A stretch of DNA of 64,000 bases from Harmonia axyridis (taxonomy: Eukaryota > Arthropoda > Insecta > Coleoptera > Coccinellidae), in the NCBI RefSeq assembly GCF_914767665.1, contig NC_059501.1, forward strand, positions 5,148,501-5,212,500. The letters are read 5' to 3'. Shown one piece after another: positions 27,501 to 33,999 of the stretch. A model generated the notes under the pieces. That model was not told the DNA's origin, searched no databases, and worked only from the letters and a program-made list of their open reading frames with translations. A program made the position numbers and the translations under genes. Each line of letters opens with the position of its first letter. Position 1 is the stretch's first letter.

Positions 27501-30500
27501 TTCGTTGTCTAGTGAGGGGATCTTAGAATCCCTTTGAGATGGAACAAAATAAACAGTACATTTTTGGGCTCGATTTTTGAGAGAATTTGGTGAAACACAA
27601 CCTCATAAATTCAACTGTGCCATTCATTTTTCTAACTCAAATGGATTCTGAGATCCCCTCACTAGACAACGAATTTGGGACACCCGATATACACCTTGGA
27701 GCATCAAGATAATAGTATCCATTTCAGAAAATTCAGAATTTGAAGTATATTAGTAGAATTTTCTTCGAAACATGCAAAATATGACATTCGGTTTCTGTTT
27801 CGAGTTGACAGATAGGTTAAGCTATACTTTTCAGGTCCAACTAACATATTATCCTGTAAGACTTTTTTAATTACTGAATTTGCTTGGAGATTTGTTAGTT
27901 TTTTCCCTTGAGACTTGTAGATCTATTTGTATCTCCAAATTGGTGTTCTTTCTTTAACACTACTTTAAGATTTTGGAGGTTTCGGAGTGCTTCAGGATAA
28001 TCAAGATGAACATATCAAATAAATTACTATTTTCAAATTGTTCGTACAGAACTATCATTTATAAACCAATTAGTGGACCCAGAATCTTTTGTCCTGCCAG
28101 ATTTCATTTCAGTGGCACAATTTATTTTGGAAAAATTAACAGCTTTTAATCATCACAAGTTCGATTCCAATGGACATTCTCATTTTTGTTTATTTCCAAT
28201 TGGAATTTCTCATATTGAATTCAATATCGAAATCCCAGAACAAAATAGTACAAACTCAAATTTGCCATTGCTTTCGAATGCAGGACAATCTCTTTGGACC
28301 ATCAGTTACATAATTATTGCCAAACACGTACAACTATCTTTTGCAAATAGACATCGATTGTCAAATTCCCATAACCTTTCGAGAAATAACCCATTTTAGA
28401 ATTTTTTATGTTATTATGTTGGTAGTACCAGTGACGGCTCGTCAGGGTCGGCCGGGCCGACCCAAAAATTATCGGGAAATAGAAAATAATTCTAGATTTT
28501 CAATTCATTCAAACTCAATCGGAGTTATCGATTTGGATATCCAAATTCCCTCGGTAATGAATATTTCCACTCAGAACAGGAAAATATAACTTATACCGGC
28601 CAATATTTTCTTTCGGACCCACCTAATATTCGATTTCCAAAGCATCCAGCGTTGTTATTCCCTTTCATAAATTGTAACAAACCACAATCGTAAATGGTTA
28701 CTTTTCGTAACATCACCCCAAACAAGTTATTCCAGAATTGTACGTAACACCGTAACATTAGGTCTGATATGTAACACAAATGTTACAACTATACAATTGC
28801 AACTCCTGGAATGTCACTGAAAGCATCTCATCACGTTAGGTCGGCCAAGAGCCGATGGCGGAACCAGCGCTACCGAGAGCGCTACGTAAAGGAAAAGATA
28901 CTACGACATACGCCCAGAATACGACCACTCAGTAGAACGGCACAACAACTCGATGTTAGGTCGCTTCCCAATACACAGGGTCGGCTGGCCGGTTATCCTA
29001 TTGCAGAGCGTCAAGCAGCAACTTTTCAGAGTTTATTTCAAATATTTGATAATTAAATGAATGGTTAATTATGAGACATTATGTCTTAATCAGAAAAGAA
29101 CTTATTTATGCCGTTCGATAGTAGCTATTGATTTGCAGATCATGAAAATATAATGATAATATGATAATAATATAATGAAATTTATTTATTTTTTTTTCTT
29201 TTTTTTCTTTTTTTTTATATGTGTGTGGCACGAGCCGTCACTGGGTAGTACTGAAATTGAATAGTTAACCCAGCCATCAATTAGCTTATTCGAATGAACA
29301 CCTCAGTTTATAACTTTCACTCATGAGTTTCCAGGAGACTAGTACCAATCAACTCAATTTACTTTAAATTTTGATGGGAATGTTTTTTTAAATCCTATCT
29401 TTGTCACTTGCCAAAAATGTAACCTTTTTTCCTCCACAGCAAAGAGACAACTACATCAGGTCAGTCAAGCTCCTTCCAGACGGCAGAACCCTTATAGTGG
29501 GCGGTGAAGCCAGCAACCTCTCCATATGGGACCTTGCAAGCCCCACCCCCAGGATAAAGGCCGAACTGACCTCAAGCGCCCCAGCCTGCTACGCCCTAGC
29601 CATCAGTCCGGACTCGAAAGTGTGCTTCAGTTGTTGTAGTGACGGCAACATAGCGGTGTGGGACTTACAAAATCAGACTCTAGTTAGACAATTCCAAGGT
29701 CACACGGACGGTGCGTCTTGCATAGACATATCCTCGGACGGTACAAAACTGTGGACAGGCGGCTTGGACAATACTGTGCGTAGTTGGGATCTGAGGGAGG
29801 GCAAGCAACTTCAGCAACACGACTTCAGCTCGCAGATCTTCTCCTTAGGATACTGCCCAATGGGCGGCGAATGGCTGGCGGTGGGAATGGAGAACTCCCA
29901 CGTGGAAGTGTTGCACGCCAATAAGGCGGACAAGTACCAGCTCCATCTACACGAGAGTTGCGTGCTTAGCTTAAAATTCGCAGCTTGCGGAAAATGGTTC
30001 GTGTCAACGGGCAAGGATAATTTGCTGAATGCTTGGAGGACTCCCTACGGCGCCAGTATATTCCAGGTGAGAATAAATCTTAATTTTCTTCTCCTTTTAA
30101 CGCATTGACATTAGGGGTTGTCCATTAATCACGTGATCTTTTTTTAGCATTTTTTAACCCCCCCTCCCCCATTGGTGATACGTAGTGAGGTTTAAGACCA
30201 CCCCCCCTCCCCCTTCTCAACATCACGTGTATTTTCAGTACCTACAACGAATCTCAAAATTTTCTGAATATTATCTTAATTTAAATACAGGTATAAACTA
30301 TAATCTTTCTTCTGAAATTAAGGACCATAATAAAAATGTCTACACCAGGTTGCAAGTTTTTTTTTGATTTCCATTACAATAATAATAAATGAAGAGTATA
30401 ATCATAAGAAAAACATGTATTGTACTAGTACATGAATATATTTAATGTAGTCAAGGTCACTACACGCCGCGCCGTGCCGCTTAATATTTGTTTAAAAATC

Positions 30501-32420
30501 GCGCGTTTGACGAAAAAATAAATACACGTGATATCTTACTACACCCCCCCCTCCCCCTTGTGATATTTTCGTGATTTTTATCAAACCCCCCCCCCCTTTC
30601 AAGCCTCACGTGATTAATGGACAACCCCTTATGAAGTTTTTCATGTTAACACTGTAGCCCACTCAAAATTACCCACAATCTTTGAAAGCGTTTCGACAAC
30701 GAAATGTTGTCATCTTCAGGTACTAAAAGTTATTAACTTGAAAAGATCACATTTTAACAATAAAGCGCCTAGAAGGATCTAGACTAAAAGTTTACCACAG
30801 ATAGACATGCGGCTATCGAAATTGAGTAGCCATAGCCAGTCTTTGCTGTTTTTGGAGTTCATCAGTTGCGCACAACCATAAATCGATGACAGCCAAATGA
30901 ATATACTGGCTATTTGATTGAAAGCCAGCATTAGCATTCAACGTTGTATGCGTTGATGCAACACCTGAGTTTTTTCCTAAACGTTCATTCAAAAATCTTG
31001 ATATCCCTGTCTCTATCTCAAGATTAGCTTTTCCGACGCACCATGCTTGGAAAAATTAGTGTACGATTTTGAGTCATAATTCGGGAGAAAACTAAGTTCT
31101 ATCGCTGGGCACAATAGACCATTAGATCGCAGTGCAATGGAACCCCTTCAGATAAAGGGCTAGCGCTGCTCACCTATCATAGCAGCACGTTTTCCTATCT
31201 AGTCTAGATTCTGCTAATCTAGTTTTCTTATATAGTTACTAACTAAATTGGCAAGACCATGTAACGAGGGGGCTCAAACTACCATCACATTAGAGCTCCA
31301 CCTAATAGCAATGATATTATATGGTGTATTAGACTTTTCTCATACACTACTCAATAAGTCTCTACTTATACCAGCTTTGTCTTTTACACCGGGTTGTTTT
31401 GTCTTGTTGAGCCATCTATCTTTTTTTTTCAACATTCAATTGTCCCCCAAAACTTTTTAATTGAATACTTCAACATTTTCAAGGAACTTTTTAAAACATG
31501 ATCTAATAATGCGGATTTATCAGTATGATTGTTCCTTACACCCTTTATTGCAATCTAAATAGCTAATTCTTCATTTTCCTGATTCGCTTTCAAATTATTT
31601 TCCATAGTTGGAATTTTCCAAACCAATCAATCACTAGTTCGTACTCGAAGAATAATTCTTCCTCCGAACACAGTACTTAATCTAGTGAATTGAAATGTGG
31701 GAATCTTGGATTCCACTCAACTTGACCTTGACCTTGATTTGTTACAGAAACACTATCCGTATAGCATATTCTTACTGAGATTGAAATACTTTTTGGACCT
31801 TGCAATATTGATGTTTGGAAGAAACTTTTTAGAGTAATATTTTCCTAGAAAATTTCGCCATAGTTTTTCTCTTTCGATTTCCTTCTCCTCACAAAACTCT
31901 TTATTTTAAGTACATTTTCCCATAACACAGAAAAGAATGCTCTGTGCTGGACAATATAATCATATCCTGCCATTTATCTTCAAATTTAATTAAAGGACTT
32001 TCTTCAATATTGCTTTTCATGTTCATATTTAAATTTATTAATATCAATATGAGTTGAGTTATATAAAATGTAATGAAGAATTCAAATAACTAAAGTTCTC
32101 TATGTAAACTTTATTACTCAATTTTATTGCAAACAGTGAACCTTCAGACAGAATCTCAAAAATGTCTATCCTGGGCTCTACCTTACCTTTTACTCCGTAC
32201 CCTAAGTGGTATAGTTTCTCACCACCACTACCAACTTAATAAATTTGTATATTGTGTTTTTTTTTTCAATTCTTTTTCGATTCAACCTACTAATTCTTAT
32301 TTTCTTTTTCAGTCGAAGGAATCATCAAGTGTATTGAGCTGCGATATATCAAGTGATGACAAATATATCGTTACTGGGTCCGGAGATAAGAAAGCAACTG
32401 TTTACGAAGTGATATACTGA
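458..32420 (+). CDS. gro: groucho/TLE co-repressor, 11 coding exons, 5' end outside window
   Basis: Groucho is a nuclear co-repressor recruited by Hairy/E(spl), Runt, TCF and Engrailed-type factors; it tetramerises through its Q domain and binds WRPW/eh1 peptides with its WD40 propeller (family knowledge). Seen here: exons 458-502, 7129-7266, 9867-9899, 12023-12295, 14234-14332, 21071-21124, 22499-22666, 24448-24713, 27213-27462, 29440-30066 and 32313-32420, each bounded by AG and GT, join in one frame for 686 residues plus TGA. Residues 1-61 are the Q-domain end (YYEMSYGLNVEMHKQ onward), then a Gly/Pro-rich linker, a CcN-like segment with KRRR and acidic DSDGEKSDQD, a Ser/Pro-rich segment (EKPMTPSSKP), and the WD40 repeats from about residue 393 to the end (ending KKATVYEVIY). 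The start codon and first Q-domain exon(s) are left of the window. Recognition as Groucho is near certain; exon 3 (micro-exon) is the least sure part. Confidence 0.97.
503..1160. other. intron stretch, nothing recognised
   Basis: AT-rich start of the 6.6-kb groucho intron after exon 458-502. No repeat, splice-bounded frame or structured element was seen. Confidence 0.5.
1161..1720 (-). mobile_element. Tc1-like transposon, internally deleted
   Basis: On the minus strand, 1665 down to 1309 reads as the two ends of a DD34E Tc1-type transposase: N-terminal MPRARVRGIYCQLNEFERGR (HTH start), then after a deletion and frame break the C-terminal VQRTLAALRHEVQGAWDSI and MPRLVEECI ending GGQTHY stop. 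The catalytic core is missing. The left end near 1161 (tatactaactgacaaag) is like the ends I recall for insect Tc1 elements; the right end is not clear. Confidence 0.75.
1885..2110 (+). mobile_element. I/Jockey-type LINE fragment
   Basis: The + strand reads CVCITGAMRTYPTRTLKIIK followed by DLTHLF with stops, matching the ITGAMRTTPT..ALE..L.L.PL motif that follows the reverse transcriptase in I/Jockey-type LINEs. Small decayed piece. Confidence 0.55.
2280..3577. mobile_element. large foldback element, about 300-base inverted arms
   Basis: Left arm 2280-2585 and right arm 3300-3577 are near-perfect inverted repeats (ends acactgtgtccgtaaag / ctttacggacacagtgt), flanked by TA. A second inverted repeat of about 100 bases is nested inside (about 3010-3115 against 3200-3290). 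No transposase frame. The middle (2630-2990) matches another locus at 53310-53570. Confidence 0.85.
2630..2990. repeat. dispersed repeat, copy 1
   Basis: Shares blocks such as gaacaaaatcgtgcg, atatgttggtactc-like text, cagttctgccaacca and atgccttct with 53310-53570 in the same order and strand. Here it forms the middle of the foldback element. Confidence 0.65.
3690..4040. other. GC-richer intronic island, unassigned
   Basis: Base composition is clearly less AT-rich than the surrounding intron and no transposon similarity or long frame is convincing. It could be a conserved regulatory element of groucho or an old insertion. Confidence 0.35.
4205..5144 (+). mobile_element. DD41D Tc1/mariner-like element, deleted form, copy A
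   Basis: TA at 4203-4204 and 5145-5146 flank imperfect inverted ends (gggtgttttttttcgagg / ctctaaaaaaaacaccc). It starts MNRLTPEQRLQIVQF, then a large internal deletion joins the N terminus directly to ILFSxEAHFWLNGYVNKHNC. The first catalytic Asp is replaced by Tyr (FSYEAHF), and the second block (QQDGA) is disrupted (SNKTAQHVTQ), so it is dead. The end EIIFKM is intact. Confidence 0.92.
5160..5720 (-). mobile_element. mariner relic (3' half)
   Basis: On the minus strand, with frameshifts and stops, it reads VTVHETWSHHHIPESE, then DSTKTMVKLNKLRFQLL, AYSPG, and EIEAYFESKDHSFYRKGIEE. These align with the D(34)D block and C terminus of mariner transposases (cecropia/mellifera-like by my recollection). 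It abuts copy A of the DD41D element. No inverted ends seen. Confidence 0.7.
5800..6450 (-). mobile_element. non-LTR retrotransposon (LINE) reverse transcriptase relic
   Basis: Minus strand 6333-6133 carries MEWLLNYPNEKTMSLRIGGS and SLGVPQGSMLGPLLFIIY, the conserved RT motif of non-LTR elements, followed after a frameshift by KDLPV. The YADD box is lost. Around 5820-5850, ctgcgattaatgt matches a LINE 3' end at 58600. Confidence 0.75.
6528..6747. mobile_element. hAT-type MITE with 8-base target duplication
   Basis: Inverted ends tagagattcacggcttgac / gtcaagccgtgaatcccta are flanked by the 8-base direct repeat atcattct (6520-6527 and 6748-6755). The interior is nearly palindromic and full of tcaagt motifs. 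220 bases, no coding capacity. Confidence 0.88.
6756..7128. other. intron stretch, nothing recognised
   Basis: AT-rich with a loose gaat-rich run near 6870-6980 and the polypyrimidine tract of the exon at 7129. No element recognised. Confidence 0.4.
7129..7266 (+). CDS. gro: gro exon (Q domain, C-terminal part)
   Basis: Forty-six codons starting TEIAKRLNAIIAQVLPFL and ending TMTELNAIIG, the second amphipathic helix of the Q tetramerisation domain. Acceptor tttccag, donor gtaagt, phase 0 both ends. Confidence 0.96.
7267..7865. other. intron stretch, nothing recognised
   Basis: AT-rich sequence between the second Q-domain exon and the TA target of the mariner at 7866. No repeat or coding segment seen. 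Confidence 0.4.
7866..9017 (-). mobile_element. mariner element, near full length, decayed
   Basis: Inverted ends ggcgtacaactctgctttcg and its diverged complement at 8993-9017, flanked by TA (7864-7865 and 9018-9019), give 1152 bases. Minus-strand pieces read GREKVFEDAELEAILDQESC, EVTTQAISRRLVVLGMIQK, MILQHDNTRSHV, YLETLKWKILPHPPYS and WIDSWIASKE, the order of a mariner DD34D transposase. Several frameshifts and stops make it inactive. Confidence 0.9.
9018..9866. other. intron stretch with AGCTAG-rich patch
   Basis: Mostly unremarkable AT-rich intron. Bases about 9240-9330 are rich in ctagct/agatct-type short palindromes. No element assigned. Confidence 0.4.
9867..9899 (+). CDS. gro: gro glutamine micro-exon
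   Basis: Eleven codons, QQQQQGLQQLL, between acceptor ttccag and donor gtaagt, in frame with both neighbours (phase 0). It sits exactly where Groucho/TLE proteins change from the Q domain (NAIIG) to the glutamine-containing start of the GP linker. As a 33-base exon that can be skipped without frame change it could be alternative; only transcript data would settle that. Confidence 0.75.
10108..10569. mobile_element. foldback MITE
   Basis: Arms of roughly 200 bases are inverted copies (gttgaatcagtc ... gactgattcaac; catcttatgaaaaaatgttt ... aaacatttttccgtaagatg; ttaacttcctcttgtgggg ... caagggggaactaa). No coding capacity. Confidence 0.75.
10971..11904 (-). mobile_element. DD41D Tc1/mariner-like element, deleted form, copy B
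   Basis: TA at 10969-10970 and 11905-11906 flank both inverted ends. Minus strand carries FSDEAHLWLNGYVNKQICRI, WFQQDGATCHTARATIDLL, then a frame break and the end of the catalytic domain to EIIFKK. Same internal deletion junction as the other copies. Confidence 0.93.
12023..12295 (+). CDS. gro: gro exon (GP linker)
   Basis: Ninety-one codons beginning QQIHAQQLPHGAHGP. Rich in Gly, Pro, Leu and Ala (LPGMGPAGLLGFGGAAALGG), then KPSDLHARENIDKRPS, as in the GP domain that follows the Q domain. The acceptor ends in tatcag; donor is gtaagg. Phase 0 both ends. Confidence 0.95.
12398..14090. mobile_element. head-to-head pair of truncated Tc1-like elements forming an intronic palindrome
   Basis: Arms about 12460-13180 (+) and 13286-14012 (-) are inverted copies with roughly 105 bases between; weaker matching extends to about 12398 and 14090. 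Both read as the N-terminal HTH half of a Tc1-like transposase: MCPSGSFARRRVDIHKNCKR, VSRMLQRFRETG, ISTRTIRNRLREYDLR, and an upstream MQRETRNLTQEECAQAV. The spacer continues the minus copy into TDESRFCL, then stop, so neither copy has a full catalytic domain. Confidence 0.88.
14234..14332 (+). CDS. gro: gro exon (CcN domain, basic part)
   Basis: Thirty-three codons, NSVSPAEREKYRPRSSPDPE followed by SKRRRDEKLGH. The SP-type phosphorylation motif and the KRRR cluster match the Cdc2-site and nuclear localisation part of the CcN region. Acceptor tttgcag, donor gtaagt, phase 0. Confidence 0.94.
14333..14810. other. intron stretch, nothing recognised
   Basis: AT-rich, no repeat or frame worth listing. 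Confidence 0.4.
14812..15217. mobile_element. MITE with TTA-like flanks and tandem end
   Basis: Inverted ends ggagggaacaccaccacgtg (about 14872) and cacgtggtggtgttccctc (about 15213) flanked by tta. Directly left, a 37-base unit (accaccagtacgagatattt) occurs twice at 14817-14870, resembling a partial repetition of the end. No coding capacity. TTA flanks fit PIF/Harbinger-type insertion. Confidence 0.65.
15405..15490. repeat. low-complexity ttgacgttgac repeats
   Basis: Several degenerate copies of ttgacgttgac, including acttgacattgacgttgact. Too short and irregular to assign. Confidence 0.5.
15640..16266. other. GC-richer intronic island, unassigned
   Basis: Less AT-rich than its surroundings, with a run of eleven G at about 16002 and short open frames that match nothing I know. 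Possible conserved non-coding element or old insertion. Confidence 0.35.
16269..17052 (+). mobile_element. DD41D Tc1/mariner-like element, deleted form, copy C, right end missing
   Basis: Left TA (16267-16268) and left end present. An open frame at 16439-17047 (202 codons) holds FSDEANFWLNGYVNKQNCRI, WFQQDGATCHTARATIDLL and ends EIIFKM, with a small in-frame loss before MLKKVIENWTSRL. The last ~95 bases, including the right inverted end, are absent after 17052, so it cannot mobilise. Confidence 0.9.
17053..17950. other. intron stretch, nothing recognised
   Basis: AT-rich intron between transposon copies. An open frame at 17475 has no family resemblance and I do not call it. Confidence 0.4.
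17954..18140. repeat. partial copy of the 49483-50064 foldback element
   Basis: Matches 49492-49680 closely (catagatagaggaatcatat, ttttgtccccaac, aaaacatatcagtgata, cgcgagtttctcca, cccatagtgaatcaac). Cut off on the right where another foldback begins at 18146. Confidence 0.75.
18146..18831. mobile_element. large foldback element
   Basis: Arms of about 290 bases are inverted copies: tatacaggatggtcatttg / caaatggccaccctgtata, gacgaaataaagtttttcg, ggacaacttaagatgtaggt, and atgcattagttctcgaaata on both sides of a central ~90-base spacer. The termini read tacaggGTGG-like, common for insect MITEs. No transposase. Confidence 0.82.
18832..20490. other. intron stretch, nothing recognised
   Basis: AT-rich intron. 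One fragment near 19425-19450 (aaccctgtag) resembles the end of other local repeats. Nothing else assigned. Confidence 0.4.
20493..20605 (-). mobile_element. I-type LINE 3'-end fragment
   Basis: Matches the 3' untranslated part of the LINE copies at 25000 and 56450 (agccttccggtaactgcgac, cattcatacaaacccagggaggtc-like text). Minus orientation by comparison. Confidence 0.6.
21071..21124 (+). CDS. gro: gro exon (CcN domain, CK2 part)
   Basis: Eighteen codons, DSDGEKSDQDLVVDVANE. The acidic serine-containing motif corresponds to the casein kinase II site of the CcN region and is highly conserved in Groucho/TLE. Acceptor ttttcag, donor gtgaga, phase 0. Confidence 0.94.
21760..22065 (-). mobile_element. 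Tc1/mariner relic related to the DD41D family
   Basis: Minus strand, with stops, reads FSHRIFFTD, VHFQLGGFVKNQNYRI, ETIHKKWTCSLVW and WHVLL, clearly parallel to FSDEAHFWLNGYVNKQNCRI / WCALWAGGIIGPYFF of copies A-G but far more diverged. Only the part around the first catalytic Asp survives. Confidence 0.65.
22499..22666 (+). CDS. gro: gro exon (SP domain start)
   Basis: Fifty-six codons ending IERPPSRSGSSSSRSTPSLK and VKD. The PPSRSGSSSSRSTPSLK block is a Groucho/TLE signature. Acceptor atttcag, donor gtaagt, phase 0. Confidence 0.95.
22667..23408. other. intron stretch, nothing recognised
   Basis: AT-rich. An open frame at 23104-23403 has no recognisable similarity and no splice context, so it is not called. 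Confidence 0.4.
23411..24360 (-). mobile_element. DD41D Tc1/mariner-like element, deleted form, copy D
   Basis: TA at 23409-23410 and 24361-24362 flank both ends. Minus strand keeps FSDEAHFWLNGYVNKQNCRI and, after a frameshift at about 23870, LLKDTFGDRLISRFGPVNWP to the end EIIFKI. Same internal deletion. Lies 87 bases before a groucho exon. Confidence 0.93.
24448..24713 (+). CDS. gro: gro exon (SP domain)
   Basis: Starts EKPMTPSSKPRSTTPNLVGP and ends LGSMTGGKP, with the last codon split after two bases (phase 2). Proline, serine and tyrosine rich (YPPYPMG, AYGRPPMGYD), as in the SP domain. Acceptor tttccag, donor gtaagt. Copy D of the DD41D element ends only 87 bases upstream. Confidence 0.95.
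24955..25735 (-). mobile_element. I-type LINE, 5'-truncated, minus copy
   Basis: Minus strand carries an RNase H end (SDSQTTLRSLES), a frameshifted middle, and the C-terminal LTGHCRYKHLLYRMGKSADE with ICRLCG zinc knuckle typical of I/Jockey-clade ORF2. A (att)n run at 24961-24978 is the 3' tail. Joined head to head with the next copy. Confidence 0.8.
25740..26365 (+). mobile_element. I-type LINE, 5'-truncated, plus copy
   Basis: Same family as the minus copy beside it. Plus strand reads KEAHIYIVKDTQATLR (RNase H), then decayed versions of the LTGH..CKH zinc region (CEKEVETAEHIVCG in pieces). Starts at nearly the same RNase H codon as its inverted neighbour. Confidence 0.7.
26500..26900 (-). 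mobile_element. possible diverged LINE 3' region
   Basis: Follows the order of the LINE 3' region (ggttcttgacatggcc, ttacagagtaagtgttctg, catgaggtacagaaggt) but heavily diverged. Weak call. Confidence 0.35.
27213..27462 (+). CDS. gro: gro exon (start of WD40 propeller)
   Basis: Completes the proline codon and continues AYSFHMNGEGQLQPVPFP, then [20 protein letters not shown] and the first WD40 blade ending PVSQLDCL. Acceptor tttccag, donor gtaagt, phase 0 at the 3' end. Confidence 0.96.
27489..27697. mobile_element. short MITE
   Basis: Inverted ends aaggtgtat ... atacacctt and a strong inner inverted pair attcgttgtctagtgagggg / cccctcactagacaacgaat. About 209 bases, non-coding. Confidence 0.7.
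27700..28420. other. intron stretch, nothing recognised
   Basis: AT-rich with short frames only. No repeat assigned. Confidence 0.4.
28429..29243. mobile_element. non-autonomous hAT-type element
   Basis: Inverted ends cagtgacggctcgt / acgagccgtcactg are flanked by the perfect 8-base direct repeat ggtagtac (28421-28428 and 29244-29251). 815 bases, no transposase frame; interior includes a short GC-rich frame of unknown meaning. Confidence 0.88.
29440..30066 (+). CDS. gro: gro exon (WD40 blades, main part)
   Basis: 209 codons, QRDNYIRSVKLLPDGRTLIV to TPYGASIFQ, covering most of the propeller. Strongly GC-richer than surrounding intron, as expected for a constrained exon. Contains a one-residue longer loop, CPMGGEWLAVG, where I recall CPTGDWLAVG in Drosophila. 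Acceptor ccacag, donor gtgaga. Confidence 0.97.
30114..30628. mobile_element. PIF/Harbinger-like MITE
   Basis: Inverted ends ggggttgtccattaatcacg / cgtgattaatggacaacccc with TTA target repeats (30111-30113 and 30629-30631). Starts 47 bases after the groucho exon donor. Contains several poly-C tracts. Confidence 0.82.
30640..32310. other. last groucho intron, little recognised
   Basis: Bases 30690-30725 (gcgtttcgacaacgaaatgttgtcatcttcagg-type text, partly palindromic) and 30770-31240 are less AT-rich and may be an old repeat, but I cannot place them. The rest is plain intron. Confidence 0.35.
32313..32420 (+). CDS. gro: gro terminal exon and stop
   Basis: Thirty-five codons SKESSSVLSCDISSDDKYIV to ATVYEVIY, then TGA. 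This is the invariant Groucho/TLE C terminus closing the WD40 ring. Acceptor tttttcag. Confidence 0.97.
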   Translation, partial: SKESSSVLSCDISSDDKYIVTGSGDKKATVYEVIY

Positions 32421-32478
32421 AACAATCGACACAAATCTTGAAGCAACAATGTACCTTATTTAAAGGGATAATTATGTT

Positions 32479-32612
32479 AATAAACTGGACACTTTTTCGA
32501 TTATTTTGCACACAATAACTACTTAGATTGAATTTTGTATAAAACTTAGTGTGTAAAGTGATATGAGTGAGTTTTATAAAGAGCGAACTTGATTGTTAGA
32601 AAGGTCAATAAA
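32479..32612 (+). terminator. gro: gro polyadenylation signals
   Basis: AATAAA hexamers at 32479-32484 and 32607-32612 lie 59 and 187 bases after the groucho stop in AT-rich sequence. The second is followed by a T/GT-richer stretch. A further AATAAA lies at about 33408. Which is used cannot be seen from sequence. Confidence 0.6.
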
Positions 32613-32639
32613 GAAACATTAAAAAACTGTAAAATATAT

Positions 32640-33420
32640 ATTGACAGTCTACTAATTTGCAAGACTCTACCCCAATTATTTTTCATCTCATTTCTATTTA
32701 TTATTATTTATCAGTAGCATTTTTTTTTGTAAACATTGTTTGCTACTAAAAATATTGAGCAATTGTGCATCTGAAACCCTCTTAAAAATTAAGAAAGGAT
32801 CAACAGGGATTTTGGAACTGGTAGATGGCGCTGTAGTAAACACAATACTGAAATCTATCAGCTATTCTTTCGAATTGACAATTAATTAGGAGGTTATCAT
32901 CAAAAGTGTTATTTCAAAAATATGGAATATTCCATCATCAACCTTAAATAAAACTGAAATGATGGCCTCACTAGTTGTAACAAATTTCTCTTAATTATCT
33001 ACATAATTGTTTTTTTTCAATGAATCAAAGAAAAATTATACATATTATAACCATAGATGTATTGAAGGGATAATAAGACTATGATTACAACCTACTTGCC
33101 TCTGTTGGTTATTTATTTGGATACTTTGTTATTGTTCTTCTGTAATTTGTTATGATATATTTGTATTATGCTGTCATGCTCTAATGAATTTTATTTTCTT
33201 GATGTTTTACGAAATAAGAGACCTTAGATATTTTTTGTATTAAAGTATCCATACAAGTAAGAAATCTAAATATTTCCTTTTTCCCCTTTGTCAGAAGATA
33301 CAAATGTAGTTTTATTGTAGTGGTCAACTTTATAACCTAGAAATCTGAAAAGATTTCATTACCCTACACATATTATTGGATAAGTAGGTAGGTCATCTGT
33401 TCTTCAATAAAATAGTTATT
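32640..33420. other. intergenic, nothing recognised
   Basis: AT-rich downstream of groucho. No gene or clear repeat. Confidence 0.4.
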
Positions 33421-33429
33421 TATGGAACA

Positions 33430-33990
33430 AGTGCAAAAAGTGAATGTTTATTGCATTCGACGTGAAATTGTCCGACGAGGCCGTTAAGCCGAGTTGGACA
33501 CGTCGAGTGCAATAAACAATTTTTGCACAAGTTGCATACAACATTTTTTCTACGTTCATGCAAAAAATGATTTATTGAGGTGCGCCACTAGGTGTAGGAA
33601 AATGAAAAGCGCAACTTGATTAATTTATTATTAATATTGATTTGCATTGAAACAGGAACTAATACGTTACGAACTATTTAACTCAAACTTTATTTTTACC
33701 CTCAATGTTGAAAGTGAATGAACAATTGGTGCAATTTTCAATATGAATATTTCGTAGTGAAGTACTTTTTAAATCCACTTCTTGATTTGTTACTGCTGTA
33801 AACGTACTAGTATTTGGTAACTGTACATCGTTATTTCCTTCAGGCTTAAATATTTGTTTGTCATGATGACAGCACGTTGAAGTAGAATGACAGATGAGTG
33901 CAATAAAAACTTTATTGCACTAGTGCAAGAAAGAACTTCTATTTCCACTAAATATAGTTCAATAAAGTTTTGCTTTTTGCATGAATGTAG
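33430..33990. repeat. hairpin-rich repeat, probable MITE
   Basis: A 19-base stem with one mismatch pairs 33449-33467 with about 33493-33511 (gtttattgca...tgcaataaac). A second pair, agtgcaataaa/tttattgcact, lies at 33896-33921. Outer pair ttttttctacgttcatgcaa (33545) and ttgcatgaatgtagaaaaaa (33976) brackets about 440 bases. Non-coding. Confidence 0.6.
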
Positions 33991-33999
33991 AAAAAAATA

